Under the pieces are notes generated by a model. The model had not been told where the DNA came from. It worked only from the letters and a program-made list of their open reading frames with translations, and searched no databases. A program made the translations under genes and the position numbers. This document shows positions 22,640 to 29,865 of a stretch of DNA of 34,164 nt, piece after piece (position 1 is the stretch's first letter; each line of letters opens with the position of its first letter). The stretch is from an uncultured Roseburia sp. (GTDB taxonomy: Bacteria > Bacillota > Clostridia > Lachnospirales > Lachnospiraceae): the NCBI GenBank assembly GCA_947642555.1, contig CANRSX010000048.1, positions 1 to 34,164 on the forward strand, read 5' to 3'.

Positions 22640-23197
22640 TTAACGGCAGGAGGATGGCTCACACCCGTCCTGCATCAGCGACTGTAAGATCATGATGTGG
22701 TACTCTTCATCCTTTATGATGCGCCGGAGTACCGCGTTGACACAGTCGTCCTGGATCGCCCGGATATGCATCTGGTACTGCCGGATCGCGGCCTTCTCCG
22801 CCTCGATATCCGCCTGTAACATCTGCGGAATCCTCACGGGCAGCGTCAGGCAGGCCGGCGACCAGAGGCCGTGGGGCTGCTTTGTCTCAAAGCCGACGGT
22901 TCCTCCGAGCAGCTGAATCAGCTCCCCCAGCTTCTGCAGATGCATCATCTCCGCCATCGCGATGCCGAGAATCGTCCGCACCAGGGAACACGCTTCGCCG
23001 GACATCCGGTTTTCATTATTGATGTACTGTAATATTGCAGATAATTCCGATACTGAACCACAATAGTCGAACGTCAGTAAATCCGCATACTTCTGATTTT
23101 GTTCTCTCACCTGAATCGGCGGATACGGAAGGTCCACCATAATCGGCCGGATTCCGCCGAGGCTGCAGTCATTTGTGAGCAGATTGCTTCTCTCCAT
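22640..23197 (-). CDS. Ferritin-like di-iron protein
   Basis: A 185-residue four-helix-bundle protein of the ferritin-like superfamily. Candidate metal ligands are Glu51 (SELSAILQY), Glu83 and His86 (AEMMHLQK), Glu132 or Glu134 (DIEAEKAAI), and Glu164 and His167 (DEEYHIMIL). This is the E, ExxH, E, ExxH pattern of rubrerythrin/bacterioferritin-like bundles. No rubredoxin domain is present. The C-terminus has two cysteines (CEPSSC). A role in oxidative-stress defence or iron handling is the usual reading, but no activity is proven. ATG at 23197 follows AGGAGAATTTAAA. Confidence 0.8.
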   Translation of the reverse strand: MERSNLLTNDCSLGGIRPIMVDLPYPPIQVREQNQKYADLLTFDYCGSVSELSAILQYINNENRMSGEACSLVRTILGIAMAEMMHLQKLGELIQLLGGTVGFETKQPHGLWSPACLTLPVRIPQMLQADIEAEKAAIRQYQMHIRAIQDDCVNAVLRRIIKDEEYHIMILQSLMQDGCEPSSCR

Positions 23198-23217
23198 TTT
23201 AAATTCTCCTGTCTCAG

Positions 23218-23254
23218 GATATCAGCGCTGTTTCTTTTTCGCGCTCCTGATATC
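23218..23254. promoter_or_regulatory. Imperfect hairpin before the ferritin-like gene
   Basis: GATATCAGCGC pairs with GCGC-TC-CTGATATC across a 12-nt loop. It lies in the 122-bp gap between the unknown gene at 23320-23736 and the ferritin-like gene, about 20 bp before the latter's start. It may be a leader structure or a weak terminator; no T tract follows. Confidence 0.35.
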
Positions 23255-23319
23255 TTATGCAGGAAGGAAGCTTTCTGCTAACGTTTCCCAGCGGTTTTTC
23301 GCCCGGGGATCCGGTGCGG

Positions 23320-23736
23320 TCAGACTTTTTTATCGAACAGAGATGCCGTCTCCTCCCCTGTCAGGCGCATGAAGCTATGTTTGTCATTATGCGGGAACAG
23401 CAGCTCCATATACAGGTCTCCCAGCAGGCTCTTTACCTTTTCATTGTCAACACAAAGTTCCGGAAAGTCATTCCTCTCCAAACCCTTTAACCGCTCTAAT
23501 ATTTCCTCGATCTCCTGCCACTTAAGCGTTTCCGTCTCCGATTCGTCGCCCGGGCGTTCCGCGGCGGCCGGCTCTATGACCGGTTTTGCCTCCGGAATGT
23601 TATATACAACATTTTTACAGGTTTTTGCAAAGCATTCGGGATCATACTTCGCCAGGTAACGCAGATCCTCCATGGTCAGCGGTTTTTTATGATGTATTTT
23701 GAGATAGATGTTTACAAGACCGGTATCTTTTCCCAT
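23320..23736 (-). CDS. Hypothetical protein, 138 residues
   Basis: A soluble acidic protein (MGKDTGLVNIYLKIHHKKPL at the start) that I do not recognise. The ATG two codons earlier (23742) touches the AGGAGG ribosome binding site, so the one at 23736 is preferred. The N-terminal 50 residues contain two cysteines (CFAKTC); the middle is low-complexity and Glu/Pro-rich; the C-terminal part looks helical and charged. It lies between rlmH and the ferritin-like gene on the same strand, 90 bp and 122 bp away. Confidence 0.7.
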   Translation of the reverse strand: MGKDTGLVNIYLKIHHKKPLTMEDLRYLAKYDPECFAKTCKNVVYNIPEAKPVIEPAAAERPGDESETETLKWQEIEEILERLKGLERNDFPELCVDNEKVKSLLGDLYMELLFPHNDKHSFMRLTGEETASLFDKKV

Positions 23737-23826
23737 CGCCATCCTCCTGTCGTCTGTTCTTGTGTCAGATCAGACTGCTTCTTCCCGTTGTATGTGGCAT
23801 CTCTGCGCTTCCACAAAATTCCGCCC

Positions 23827-24318
23827 TTACTTGTGATACGGCTCATTCCGCATAATCCGGTACGCACGGTAAACCTGTTCCAGCAGGATCACCCGCATCA
23901 GCTGATGCGGGAAGGTCATCCGGGAAAAGCTGATCTTCTGGTCCGCCATGGATAAAATCTCCTCCGACAGGCCCAGGGATCCACCGATCAGAAATACGAT
24001 GTGGCTGGTTCCGCTGACAGACATATGTTCAAGCCGGCCGGAAAACGCCACGGAATCCATCTCCTGCCCGTCGATGGCGAGGGCGATCAGCCGGCAGCCC
24101 TCCCCACGGAGCTTCTCGAGCCGGGCGTGGATGCGTGCTCCCTCTTTCTCCAGGATCTGGGCCGTCTCCGCCGCACTGGCGCACTCCGGCGTCCGCTCGT
24201 CCGTCACCTCGACGATGGAAAGCCCGCAGTAGCGCCCCAGCCGCTTCTCATACTCAGCGACGGCATCCCGGTAAAATTTTTCTTTTATTTTTCCGACACA
24301 TACGATTGTAATCTTCAT
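23827..24318 (-). CDS. rlmH: 23S rRNA pseudouridine(1915) N3-methyltransferase
   Basis: RlmH (SPOUT-class methyltransferase) modifies pseudouridine 1915 in helix 69 of 23S rRNA on the assembled ribosome. The protein is 159 residues, the standard length, beginning MKITIVCVGKIKEKFYRDAV. The knotted SAM-binding core is seen in VFLIGGSLGLSEE, and the invariant end is FPHQLMRVILLEQVYRAYRI with NEPYHK. The start at 24318 is fixed by the conserved N-terminus, although no ribosome binding site precedes it: TATAAT lies only 6 nt upstream, so the mRNA may be leaderless. Confidence 0.97.
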   Translation of the reverse strand: MKITIVCVGKIKEKFYRDAVAEYEKRLGRYCGLSIVEVTDERTPECASAAETAQILEKEGARIHARLEKLRGEGCRLIALAIDGQEMDSVAFSGRLEHMSVSGTSHIVFLIGGSLGLSEEILSMADQKISFSRMTFPHQLMRVILLEQVYRAYRIMRNEPYHK

Positions 24319-24324
24319 AACCGG

Positions 24325-24333
24325 ATTATACCA
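24325..24333 (-). promoter_or_regulatory. Extended -10 element abutting rlmH
   Basis: On the minus strand TGGTATAAT ends 6 nt before the A of the rlmH ATG, with TGGACG about 18 bp upstream as a weak -35. Transcription would begin at or next to the start codon. Confidence 0.55.
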
Positions 24334-24361
24334 TATGCGCCTGTGACCGTCCATGTACTTT

Positions 24362-24424
24362 TTGACAGTCTCCGGCAGATTTCCCTACAATTCGGTTGCG
24401 GATACATCCGAAATCCTCTATAAT
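24362..24424 (+). promoter_or_regulatory. Two overlapping promoters before the zinc-ribbon membrane protein
   Basis: First: TTGACA (24362-24367), 18 bp, TACAAT (24386-24391). Second: TTGCGG (24396-24401), 17 bp, TATAAT (24419-24424). Both face right toward 24455, divergent from rlmH. Confidence 0.6.
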
Positions 24425-24454
24425 AAAACTATCAAAAAGAAGAGGTAAACCGAT

Positions 24455-25117
24455 ATGTGGTGTCCGAACTGTAAAAACGAATATGTCCCGGGGATTACAA
24501 CATGCGCCGACTGCGGCATCCCCCTTGTCGATGCGCTGGAAGAAGCCGCCGGCTTTACACCGGATCCCGGGACGGCAGACCTGATATCCGCAGGCTTCGC
24601 CCCAGACGATCTGTCCGGACAGACGGCGTCCCCGGTCACCGCCGCGCATGCCTATGTATCACAGCGCACCAGAGCCGAGGATATGAAGTCCACCGCGTAC
24701 ACGTTCACCCTGATCGGAGGCGCCGGGCTCATCCTTCTCGTGCTGTTTGCGGCAGGCATCCTGCCCTTTCACCCGGCGATCTATTCAAAAATCATGATCT
24801 GCCTGGTCATGGGAGCCATGTTTTCTGTTTTCCTGCTGGTCGGGATCCATTCCTTCCGCCAGATAAAGAAAATCACACAGGCCGCGGACGAGGAAGAGGC
24901 GCTGTACGATGAGATTATGAAATGGTTTCCCGCATCGCACACGGCGGCGGAGATCGACGCGGCCCGCGATCCGGTATCTGCGGAGGGCAGCGGGGAGGAA
25001 ATGATCTATTTCGCCCGCTATGAGGTGCTGAGCCGCCTGATCACGGAGCGCTACCCGTCGCTGGAGGAATCGTTTCTCGACCACGTGATCGAGACGCTGT
25101 ATGCAGAGCTGTTCTGA
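24455..25117 (+). CDS. Zinc-ribbon membrane protein
   Basis: A 220-residue protein. The N-terminus is a zinc ribbon, MWCPNCKNEY followed by CADCGIPLVD (Cys3, Cys6, Cys17, Cys20). A linker follows, then two membrane helices (about residues 80-102 and 108-128). The acidic C-terminal domain of about 90 residues includes LSRLITERYPSLEESFLDHV. The start follows AGAGGTAAACCGAT. No specific function is known to me. It may sense or present something at the membrane; the downstream xpt gene is probably coincidental since a hairpin separates them. Confidence 0.75.
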   Translation: MWCPNCKNEYVPGITTCADCGIPLVDALEEAAGFTPDPGTADLISAGFAPDDLSGQTASPVTAAHAYVSQRTRAEDMKSTAYTFTLIGGAGLILLVLFAAGILPFHPAIYSKIMICLVMGAMFSVFLLVGIHSFRQIKKITQAADEEEALYDEIMKWFPASHTAAEIDAARDPVSAEGSGEEMIYFARYEVLSRLITERYPSLEESFLDHVIETLYAELF

Positions 25118-25144
25118 CGCTGCACAGCCATGGCATCTGCAGCG
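25118..25144 (+). terminator. Short hairpin after the zinc-ribbon gene
   Basis: CGCTGCA (25118-25124) pairs with TGCAGCG (25138-25144) directly after the stop codon. No T tract follows, so it is at most a weak terminator or mRNA stabiliser. Confidence 0.4.
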
Positions 25145-25193
25145 CAGACACAAACTACCGTCATAAAAAAGCAGCGCGGAAATGGAGAAGATT

Positions 25194-25781
25194 ATGAAAT
25201 TACTCGAAGAACGCATTCTCGCAGAGGGAAAAGCAGTCAGTGAAGAGATTTTAAAAGTGGACAGCTTCATCAACCACCAGGTGGATCCGGTGCTGATGCA
25301 GCAGATCGGCGAAGCGTTTGCCGCACATTTTAAAGATCGCGGCATTACAAAAGTAGTGACCATTGAGAGTTCCGGCATCGCCCCGGCGCAGATGACGGCG
25401 CTCGCCCTGGGAGTCCCGCTGGTGATTTTCAAAAAACAGCCCTCCCGGGTGTTAAACGACAACCTTCGTCAGACGGTCGTCACCTCCTTTACGAAAGGCA
25501 CCAGCTATGAGCTGACCCTGGCGCAGGATTTCCTCACGGAGGAGGATCATGTGCTGATCATCGACGATTTCCTGGCAAACGGGGAAGCGGCGACCGGATG
25601 CATCCGTCTGCTGCGGCTCTCCCACGCGACGGTCGCCGGCGTCGGCGTCCTCATCGAGAAATCCTTCCAGCCTGGCCGGGAGAAACTGACGGAGCAGGGT
25701 CACGAAGTGTATGCCCTGGCCCGCATCGGCAGACTGGAAAAAGACCGGATCGAATTTCTGCCGGCGGACGATGCGCACTGA
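25194..25781 (+). CDS. xpt: Xanthine phosphoribosyltransferase
   Basis: Xpt converts xanthine and PRPP to XMP in purine salvage. The protein is 195 residues, normal for the family; ATG 25194 follows GGAGAAGATT, while an ATG four codons earlier overlaps that site. Visible features: [20 protein letters not shown] at the start, [31 protein letters not shown], and the PRPP-binding motif [13 protein letters not shown]. The C-terminal [11 protein letters not shown] is also typical. No purine riboswitch is recognisable in the 76 bp upstream, and no pbuX permease gene follows. Confidence 0.96.
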   Translation: MKLLEERILAEGKAVSEEILKVDSFINHQVDPVLMQQIGEAFAAHFKDRGITKVVTIESSGIAPAQMTALALGVPLVIFKKQPSRVLNDNLRQTVVTSFTKGTSYELTLAQDFLTEEDHVLIIDDFLANGEAATGCIRLLRLSHATVAGVGVLIEKSFQPGREKLTEQGHEVYALARIGRLEKDRIEFLPADDAH

Positions 25782-25790
25782 ATGTATCAC

Positions 25791-25868
25791 CGGTCAGATC
25801 GCGAATGTATGACATGTCACAGTGCCCTTCGGTCAGATCGCAGATGTATGACATGCCGCAGCAGACAA
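25791..25868. repeat. Two tandem 39-bp repeats
   Basis: Units at 25791-25829 and 25830-25868 both begin CGGTCAGATCGC and continue ATGTATGACATG; 25 of the first 27 bases match. The period of 39 keeps a minus-strand frame open, giving a repeated MSYI-DLT peptide, but there is no ribosome binding site and I treat it as non-coding. Confidence 0.7.
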
Positions 25869-25908
25869 GGGCCGGGATATCACAGGTACTGATATCCCGG
25901 CCCTTGTC
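25864..25908. terminator. 18-bp perfect inverted repeat between convergent genes
   Basis: GACAAGGGCCGGGATATC (25864-25881) and its exact complement (25891-25908) flank a 9-nt loop. The position between xpt (+) and the TPR gene (-) suits a bidirectional terminator, though no T tract is present on either side. The remaining stretch to 26062 holds nothing I can identify. Confidence 0.5.
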
Positions 25909-26062
25909 GGATTCTGATCTGATCCGTCCCCTCAAATATTTCCTCCAGCGTCATTCTTCTCGTCTTTTCTGCGCTCCGCTTCCGCCAGTTTCATATTCAT
26001 CTCCCATTTTTCCTAAAAAGTTCGGCCCTCACCATCCACAACGCATGGCTGCGTCTGATCCC

Positions 26063-27235
26063 TCACTGCGGCATGCCTTCCCCTTCCGGGACCACGCCGT
26101 CCGGATACCAGATAAAATTTGCGCGGTTTACTCCGCTGCGCAGGCCGTTTTTCGTATTTACAGCGCGCACGGAAAGAATATTGTTTCCCGGGGGAACCTC
26201 GATCGGACCTTCATATCTGGCCGACTGACGCGTCGGATCCGAGCCGTCCCAGGTATAATAAATCTCACAGTCGCTCTCTGTGTGGAGCACAATAAATGTC
26301 TGCTCTGTCACTTCCCCGCCGTTCGGCCAGATAGAGGGCGGATCCGGCGGTTCAAACCGGATTTCATAGGTTGCGCTTTTCACCTCGCTGCAGATCCCCT
26401 TTTCGTTGACGCAGACAGCGGAAATCTCATATTCACCCTCCTCGTCGAGCGGGATACCGGACTCCTCGTCGTAGCGAATGCCATTCTTCTGATCCGGGGT
26501 CGAGCCGTCCGTGGTGTAATAAATGTCGCAGCCCTCCATCGAGACGATCACGACGTCCATAAAATCGTCATATGTACCGGCAACAGGAGAAATCACCGGC
26601 GCCTTCACATGATACGGCGCAAACAGTTTTCTGATCTCCGCATTCCGCACGGTCTCCTCAAGCGCCAGAATCCCGTCGAAGTCGCCTTTTGCCTCATAGA
26701 CCTCAATCAGGCGCTGGTATGCCTGCAGGTGATTGCCGTTTGCCTGTATCGCGTCCATCAGTACCACCATGGCAGCGTCATAGTCTTCCTGTGCGATACA
26801 GACCTCCGCTATGCCCATCCGGGCTTCCGGGTCCTGCGGATGCAGGGCAAGCGCCGTCTCATAATAGTTCAGCGCGTCCTCATACCGGCTGCCGGAGCGG
26901 CTCTGCTCCGCCATCGCCATTTGGTAGTCGTACGAATTTGCATTTTTAAAATCTATGACAAGCTTTATCGAGACTCCCGCCACGATAAAGACGAATAAAA
27001 GGCCGCACACCAGCAGAATCGGCATTTTCCCGCTGATCTGGTACTCGTTCTTCGGATTCTTTTTCTTTTTTTTCTTTTTTCCGCCGGATTTGTCCGCGTC
27101 CTCCTCCGTTAAAAGAGAACGCAGATAATCATCCTCCAGCAGGCTGTAGTCCGGTACGATCTGGGCTTCTTTTCCGCACACGGAACAATAGACGCGTCCT
27201 TCTTTGAGCTCCGCGCCGCATCTTGCACACTTCAT
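26063..27235 (-). CDS. Zinc-ribbon, TPR and CHB_HEX_C-type membrane protein
   Basis: A 390-residue single-pass membrane protein with an unusual domain string. A zinc ribbon comes first (MKCARCGAEL and YCSVCGKEA). An acidic segment is followed by a lysine run (GGKKKKKKKNPKN), then one membrane helix (about 71-93). Two to three TPR-like helix pairs follow (YEDALNYYETALALHPQDPE and IAQEDYDAAMVVLMDAI). Two chitobiase C-terminal-type beta domains end the protein (CDIYYTTDGSTPD and CEIYYTWDGSDPT). The zinc ribbon would be cytoplasmic and the rest outside. It closes the uppP-ftsK-fhs-folD run, 16 bp after folD. Function unknown; a cell-envelope scaffolding role is a guess from the domains. Confidence 0.82.
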   Translation of the reverse strand: MKCARCGAELKEGRVYCSVCGKEAQIVPDYSLLEDDYLRSLLTEEDADKSGGKKKKKKKNPKNEYQISGKMPILLVCGLLFVFIVAGVSIKLVIDFKNANSYDYQMAMAEQSRSGSRYEDALNYYETALALHPQDPEARMGIAEVCIAQEDYDAAMVVLMDAIQANGNHLQAYQRLIEVYEAKGDFDGILALEETVRNAEIRKLFAPYHVKAPVISPVAGTYDDFMDVVIVSMEGCDIYYTTDGSTPDQKNGIRYDEESGIPLDEEGEYEISAVCVNEKGICSEVKSATYEIRFEPPDPPSIWPNGGEVTEQTFIVLHTESDCEIYYTWDGSDPTRQSARYEGPIEVPPGNNILSVRAVNTKNGLRSGVNRANFIWYPDGVVPEGEGMPQ

Positions 27236-27251
27236 AGGAAATCCCTTTCCG

Positions 27252-28091
27252 TTACATCAGCACAGCTTCGATACAATTATTCATCAGCATGGCGATCGTC
27301 ATCGGTCCCACGCCGCCCGGAACGGGTGTGATGGCTGATGTATGCGGCGACACTTCATCGTATTTTACGTCCCCGCAGAGTTTATTGTCCGCATTCCGGT
27401 GAATCCCCACATCGATCACCACAGCGCCCTCTCTGACATAATCCGCTGTGATAAACTGCGGTTTCCCGAGCGCGGCGATCAGGATATCCGCCTCCCGGCA
27501 GAGCTCCTTTAAATTCTGTGTCTTTGAATGCGTGATCGTCACAGTCGCGTTTTCGCGCAGCATCAGAAGCGCCATCGGCTTTCCGACGATATTGCTCCGG
27601 CCGATGATGACACAGTGCTTCCCGGCGATCGGAATGCCGGAGCGCTTTAAGAGCTGGATGATCCCGGCCGGCGTGCAGGAGACGAAGCCCGGCTCGCCGA
27701 TCGCGAGCTTTCCGACATTTTCCGGATGAAACCCGTCCACATCTTTTCTGGGGGAAATCGCCCGGATGATCCGGTCCGCGTCAATCTGCGGCGGCACCGG
27801 CAGCTGGACTAAGATCCCGTTTACCGTATCGTCCTCATTCAGCTTTTCGATCAGGGCGAGCAGCTCCTCCTCGCTGGTCTCCTCCGGCAGCTCATAGGAG
27901 AGCGACCGGATCCCGATATAGGCGCATGCCTTCTTTTTATTGTTTACATAGACGGTGGAGGCCGGATCCGCCCCGACCTGAATCACCGCTAACGCCACTT
28001 CCTTTCCCTCTTTTTGCAGAAGCTCCACTCTCTGCTTTGCCTCGTCTTTGATCTCCTGTGCGATCCGTTTTCCGTCAATGATCTGCGTCAT
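27252..28091 (-). CDS. folD: Bifunctional methylene-THF dehydrogenase/cyclohydrolase FolD
   Basis: FolD interconverts methylene-, methenyl- and formyl-tetrahydrofolate. The protein is 279 residues, standard length. Signatures include VGADPASTVYVNNKKKAC with the catalytic Lys of the YxxxK type motif (Tyr49 and the following lysines), GILVQLPVPPQ, DVDGFHPENVG, CTPAGIIQLL, the nucleotide site VIIGRSNIVGKP, and the C-terminal PGGVGPMTIAML. It lies 27 bp after fhs, so the two consecutive one-carbon enzymes are co-transcribed. Confidence 0.97.
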   Translation of the reverse strand: MTQIIDGKRIAQEIKDEAKQRVELLQKEGKEVALAVIQVGADPASTVYVNNKKKACAYIGIRSLSYELPEETSEEELLALIEKLNEDDTVNGILVQLPVPPQIDADRIIRAISPRKDVDGFHPENVGKLAIGEPGFVSCTPAGIIQLLKRSGIPIAGKHCVIIGRSNIVGKPMALLMLRENATVTITHSKTQNLKELCREADILIAALGKPQFITADYVREGAVVIDVGIHRNADNKLCGDVKYDEVSPHTSAITPVPGGVGPMTIAMLMNNCIEAVLM

Positions 28092-28118
28092 ACATTCTTC
28101 CTTTCCACTCTATGGCGA

Positions 28119-29789
28119 TTAAAACAGTCCGGTAATTACGCCGTCGTCATTTACATCGATCCCGTAGGCCGCAGGGTTCTTCGAAAGGCCGGGCATCGTC
28201 ATGATCGCTCCGGTCACGGCAACGACAAATCCCGCTCCGGCCGACACATAGACCTCACGGACATTTACGGTAAACCCGGTCGGGCGGCCAAGCTTTGTCT
28301 GGTCGTCGGACAGCGAGTACTGTGTCTTTGCCATGCAGACGGGGAAATCCGACATTCCCATGTCCGCGATCCGCTTTAACTCGCGCGCTGCGGCGGGTGC
28401 ATAGGTCACGCCGTCCGCCCCGTAGATCTCCTTTGCGACCGTTTCAATCTTTTCCTCCAGGGAAAGGCTGTCCTCATAGATCGGCTTAAAATGGCTCTCC
28501 TTCTGCTCTAACGTCTCCAGAACCTTGTTCGCGAGGGCGATACCACCCTCTCCGCCCTTCTCCCACACCTCGGAGAGCGCGAATTCACAGCCTCTCTCCA
28601 GGCAGAACTTCTCCACAAAATCCGTCTCCGCCTTCGTGTCCGTGACAAACGAGTTTAAGGTCACGACCACCGGAACCCCGTACTTCTGAAGGTTCTCGAT
28701 GTGCTTCTCCAGATTCACGATACCTTTTTCCAGTGCCGCGAGGTTTTCCGTGCCAAGCTCCGCCTTCGGCACGCCTCCGTTGTATTTTAACGCGCGCACC
28801 GTGGCCACCAGGACGACCGCATCCGGCGCCAGCCCGGCCTTTCTGCACTTGATGTCAAAGAATTTCTCCGCGCCCAAGTCCGCGCCGAAGCCCGCCTCCG
28901 TCACCACGTAGTCGGCCAGCTTTAACGCCGTCTTTGTGGCGCGCACACTGTTGCAGCCGTGCGCGATATTGGCAAACGGGCCGCCGTGGACGATCGCCGG
29001 GGTGTTCTCTAAGGTCTGGATCAGGTTCGGCTTTAACGCGTCCTTTAAGAGCGCCGCCATGGCTCCGGTCGCGCCGAGCTCTCCCGCCGTCACCGGTTTT
29101 CCGTCAAAATTGTAGGCGATGATGATATTGGAAAGCCGTTTTTTCAGGTCGTTCATATCATCCGCGAGGCAGAGGATCGCCATGATCTCAGAGGCCACTG
29201 TGATCACAAAGTGATCCTCTCTCACCATGCCGTCCGCCTTGCTGCCCAGTCCCACCACGATATTGCGCAGCGAGCGGTCATTCATGTCCATGCAGCGTTT
29301 CCAGACGACCTGTCTCGGATCGATGCGAAGCTCGTTTCCCTGCTGGATGTGATTGTCGAGCAGCGCGGCGAGCAGATTGTTCGCGGAGGTAATCGCATGA
29401 AAATCCCCGGTAAAATGAAGATTTAAGTCCTCCATGGGCACCACCTGCGCATATCCGCCGCCCGCGGCGCCGCCCTTGATCCCAAAGCACGGGCCGAGCG
29501 ACGGCTCGCGCAGCGCGATCACGGCCTTTTTGCCGAGCTTTCCGAATGCCTGCCCCAGCCCTACGCTTGTCGTCGTCTTTCCTTCCCCCGCCGGCGTCGG
29601 ATTGATGGCAGTGACCAGAATCAGCTTTCCGTCCGGCTCGTCCTTCACGCGGTTCATCAGCTCATCGGAGAGCTTGGCTTTGTATTTTCCGTACAGCTCC
29701 AGCTCGTCCTCGCGGATCGCAAGCTTTGCAGCCACGTCCGCAATCGACTCCATCGTCGCTTCCTGTGCAATCTGAATATCTGTTTTCAT
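28119..29789 (-). CDS. fhs: Formate-tetrahydrofolate ligase
   Basis: Fhs joins formate to tetrahydrofolate using ATP, making 10-formyl-THF. The protein is 556 residues, the usual length. The start at 29789 ([10 protein letters not shown]) follows GGAGGGAACAC; the longer frame to 29840 lacks support. The P-loop is [14 protein letters not shown], with [20 protein letters not shown], and [13 protein letters not shown] further on. The enzyme belongs to the methyl branch of the Wood-Ljungdahl pathway in acetogens but is also used for purine synthesis and in non-acetogens, so it alone does not prove acetogenesis. No tetrahydrofolate riboswitch is recognisable in the 76-bp leader. Confidence 0.97.
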   Translation of the reverse strand: MKTDIQIAQEATMESIADVAAKLAIREDELELYGKYKAKLSDELMNRVKDEPDGKLILVTAINPTPAGEGKTTTSVGLGQAFGKLGKKAVIALREPSLGPCFGIKGGAAGGGYAQVVPMEDLNLHFTGDFHAITSANNLLAALLDNHIQQGNELRIDPRQVVWKRCMDMNDRSLRNIVVGLGSKADGMVREDHFVITVASEIMAILCLADDMNDLKKRLSNIIIAYNFDGKPVTAGELGATGAMAALLKDALKPNLIQTLENTPAIVHGGPFANIAHGCNSVRATKTALKLADYVVTEAGFGADLGAEKFFDIKCRKAGLAPDAVVLVATVRALKYNGGVPKAELGTENLAALEKGIVNLEKHIENLQKYGVPVVVTLNSFVTDTKAETDFVEKFCLERGCEFALSEVWEKGGEGGIALANKVLETLEQKESHFKPIYEDSLSLEEKIETVAKEIYGADGVTYAPAAARELKRIADMGMSDFPVCMAKTQYSLSDDQTKLGRPTGFTVNVREVYVSAGAGFVVAVTGAIMTMPGLSKNPAAYGIDVNDDGVITGLF

Positions 29790-29865
29790 GTGTTCCCTCC
29801 ATTCTGCGCATCTCCCGGCGTTTGCTCCGGCCCGGCGCAAGCCCGTTTACGGTTGCATCACTTTT

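Noticed and set aside
25118..25193. Possible purine riboswitch before xpt
   Set aside because: The gap is only 76 bp and lacks the three-way junction core; only a short hairpin is present.
25651..25935. Minus-strand 94-codon ORF with MSYI-DLT repeats
   Set aside because: It overlaps the end of xpt antisense, has no ribosome binding site, and its openness is explained by the 39-bp repeat period.
26019..26060. AAAAAGTTCGGCC followed by GCATGGCTG, resembling the ends of the structured repeat
   Set aside because: Only the left end is similar, the right end diverges after GGCTG, and no internal module is present; at most a degenerate relic.
29790..29865. Possible tetrahydrofolate riboswitch before fhs
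   Set aside because: The leader is short and GC-rich with no recognisable conserved core.
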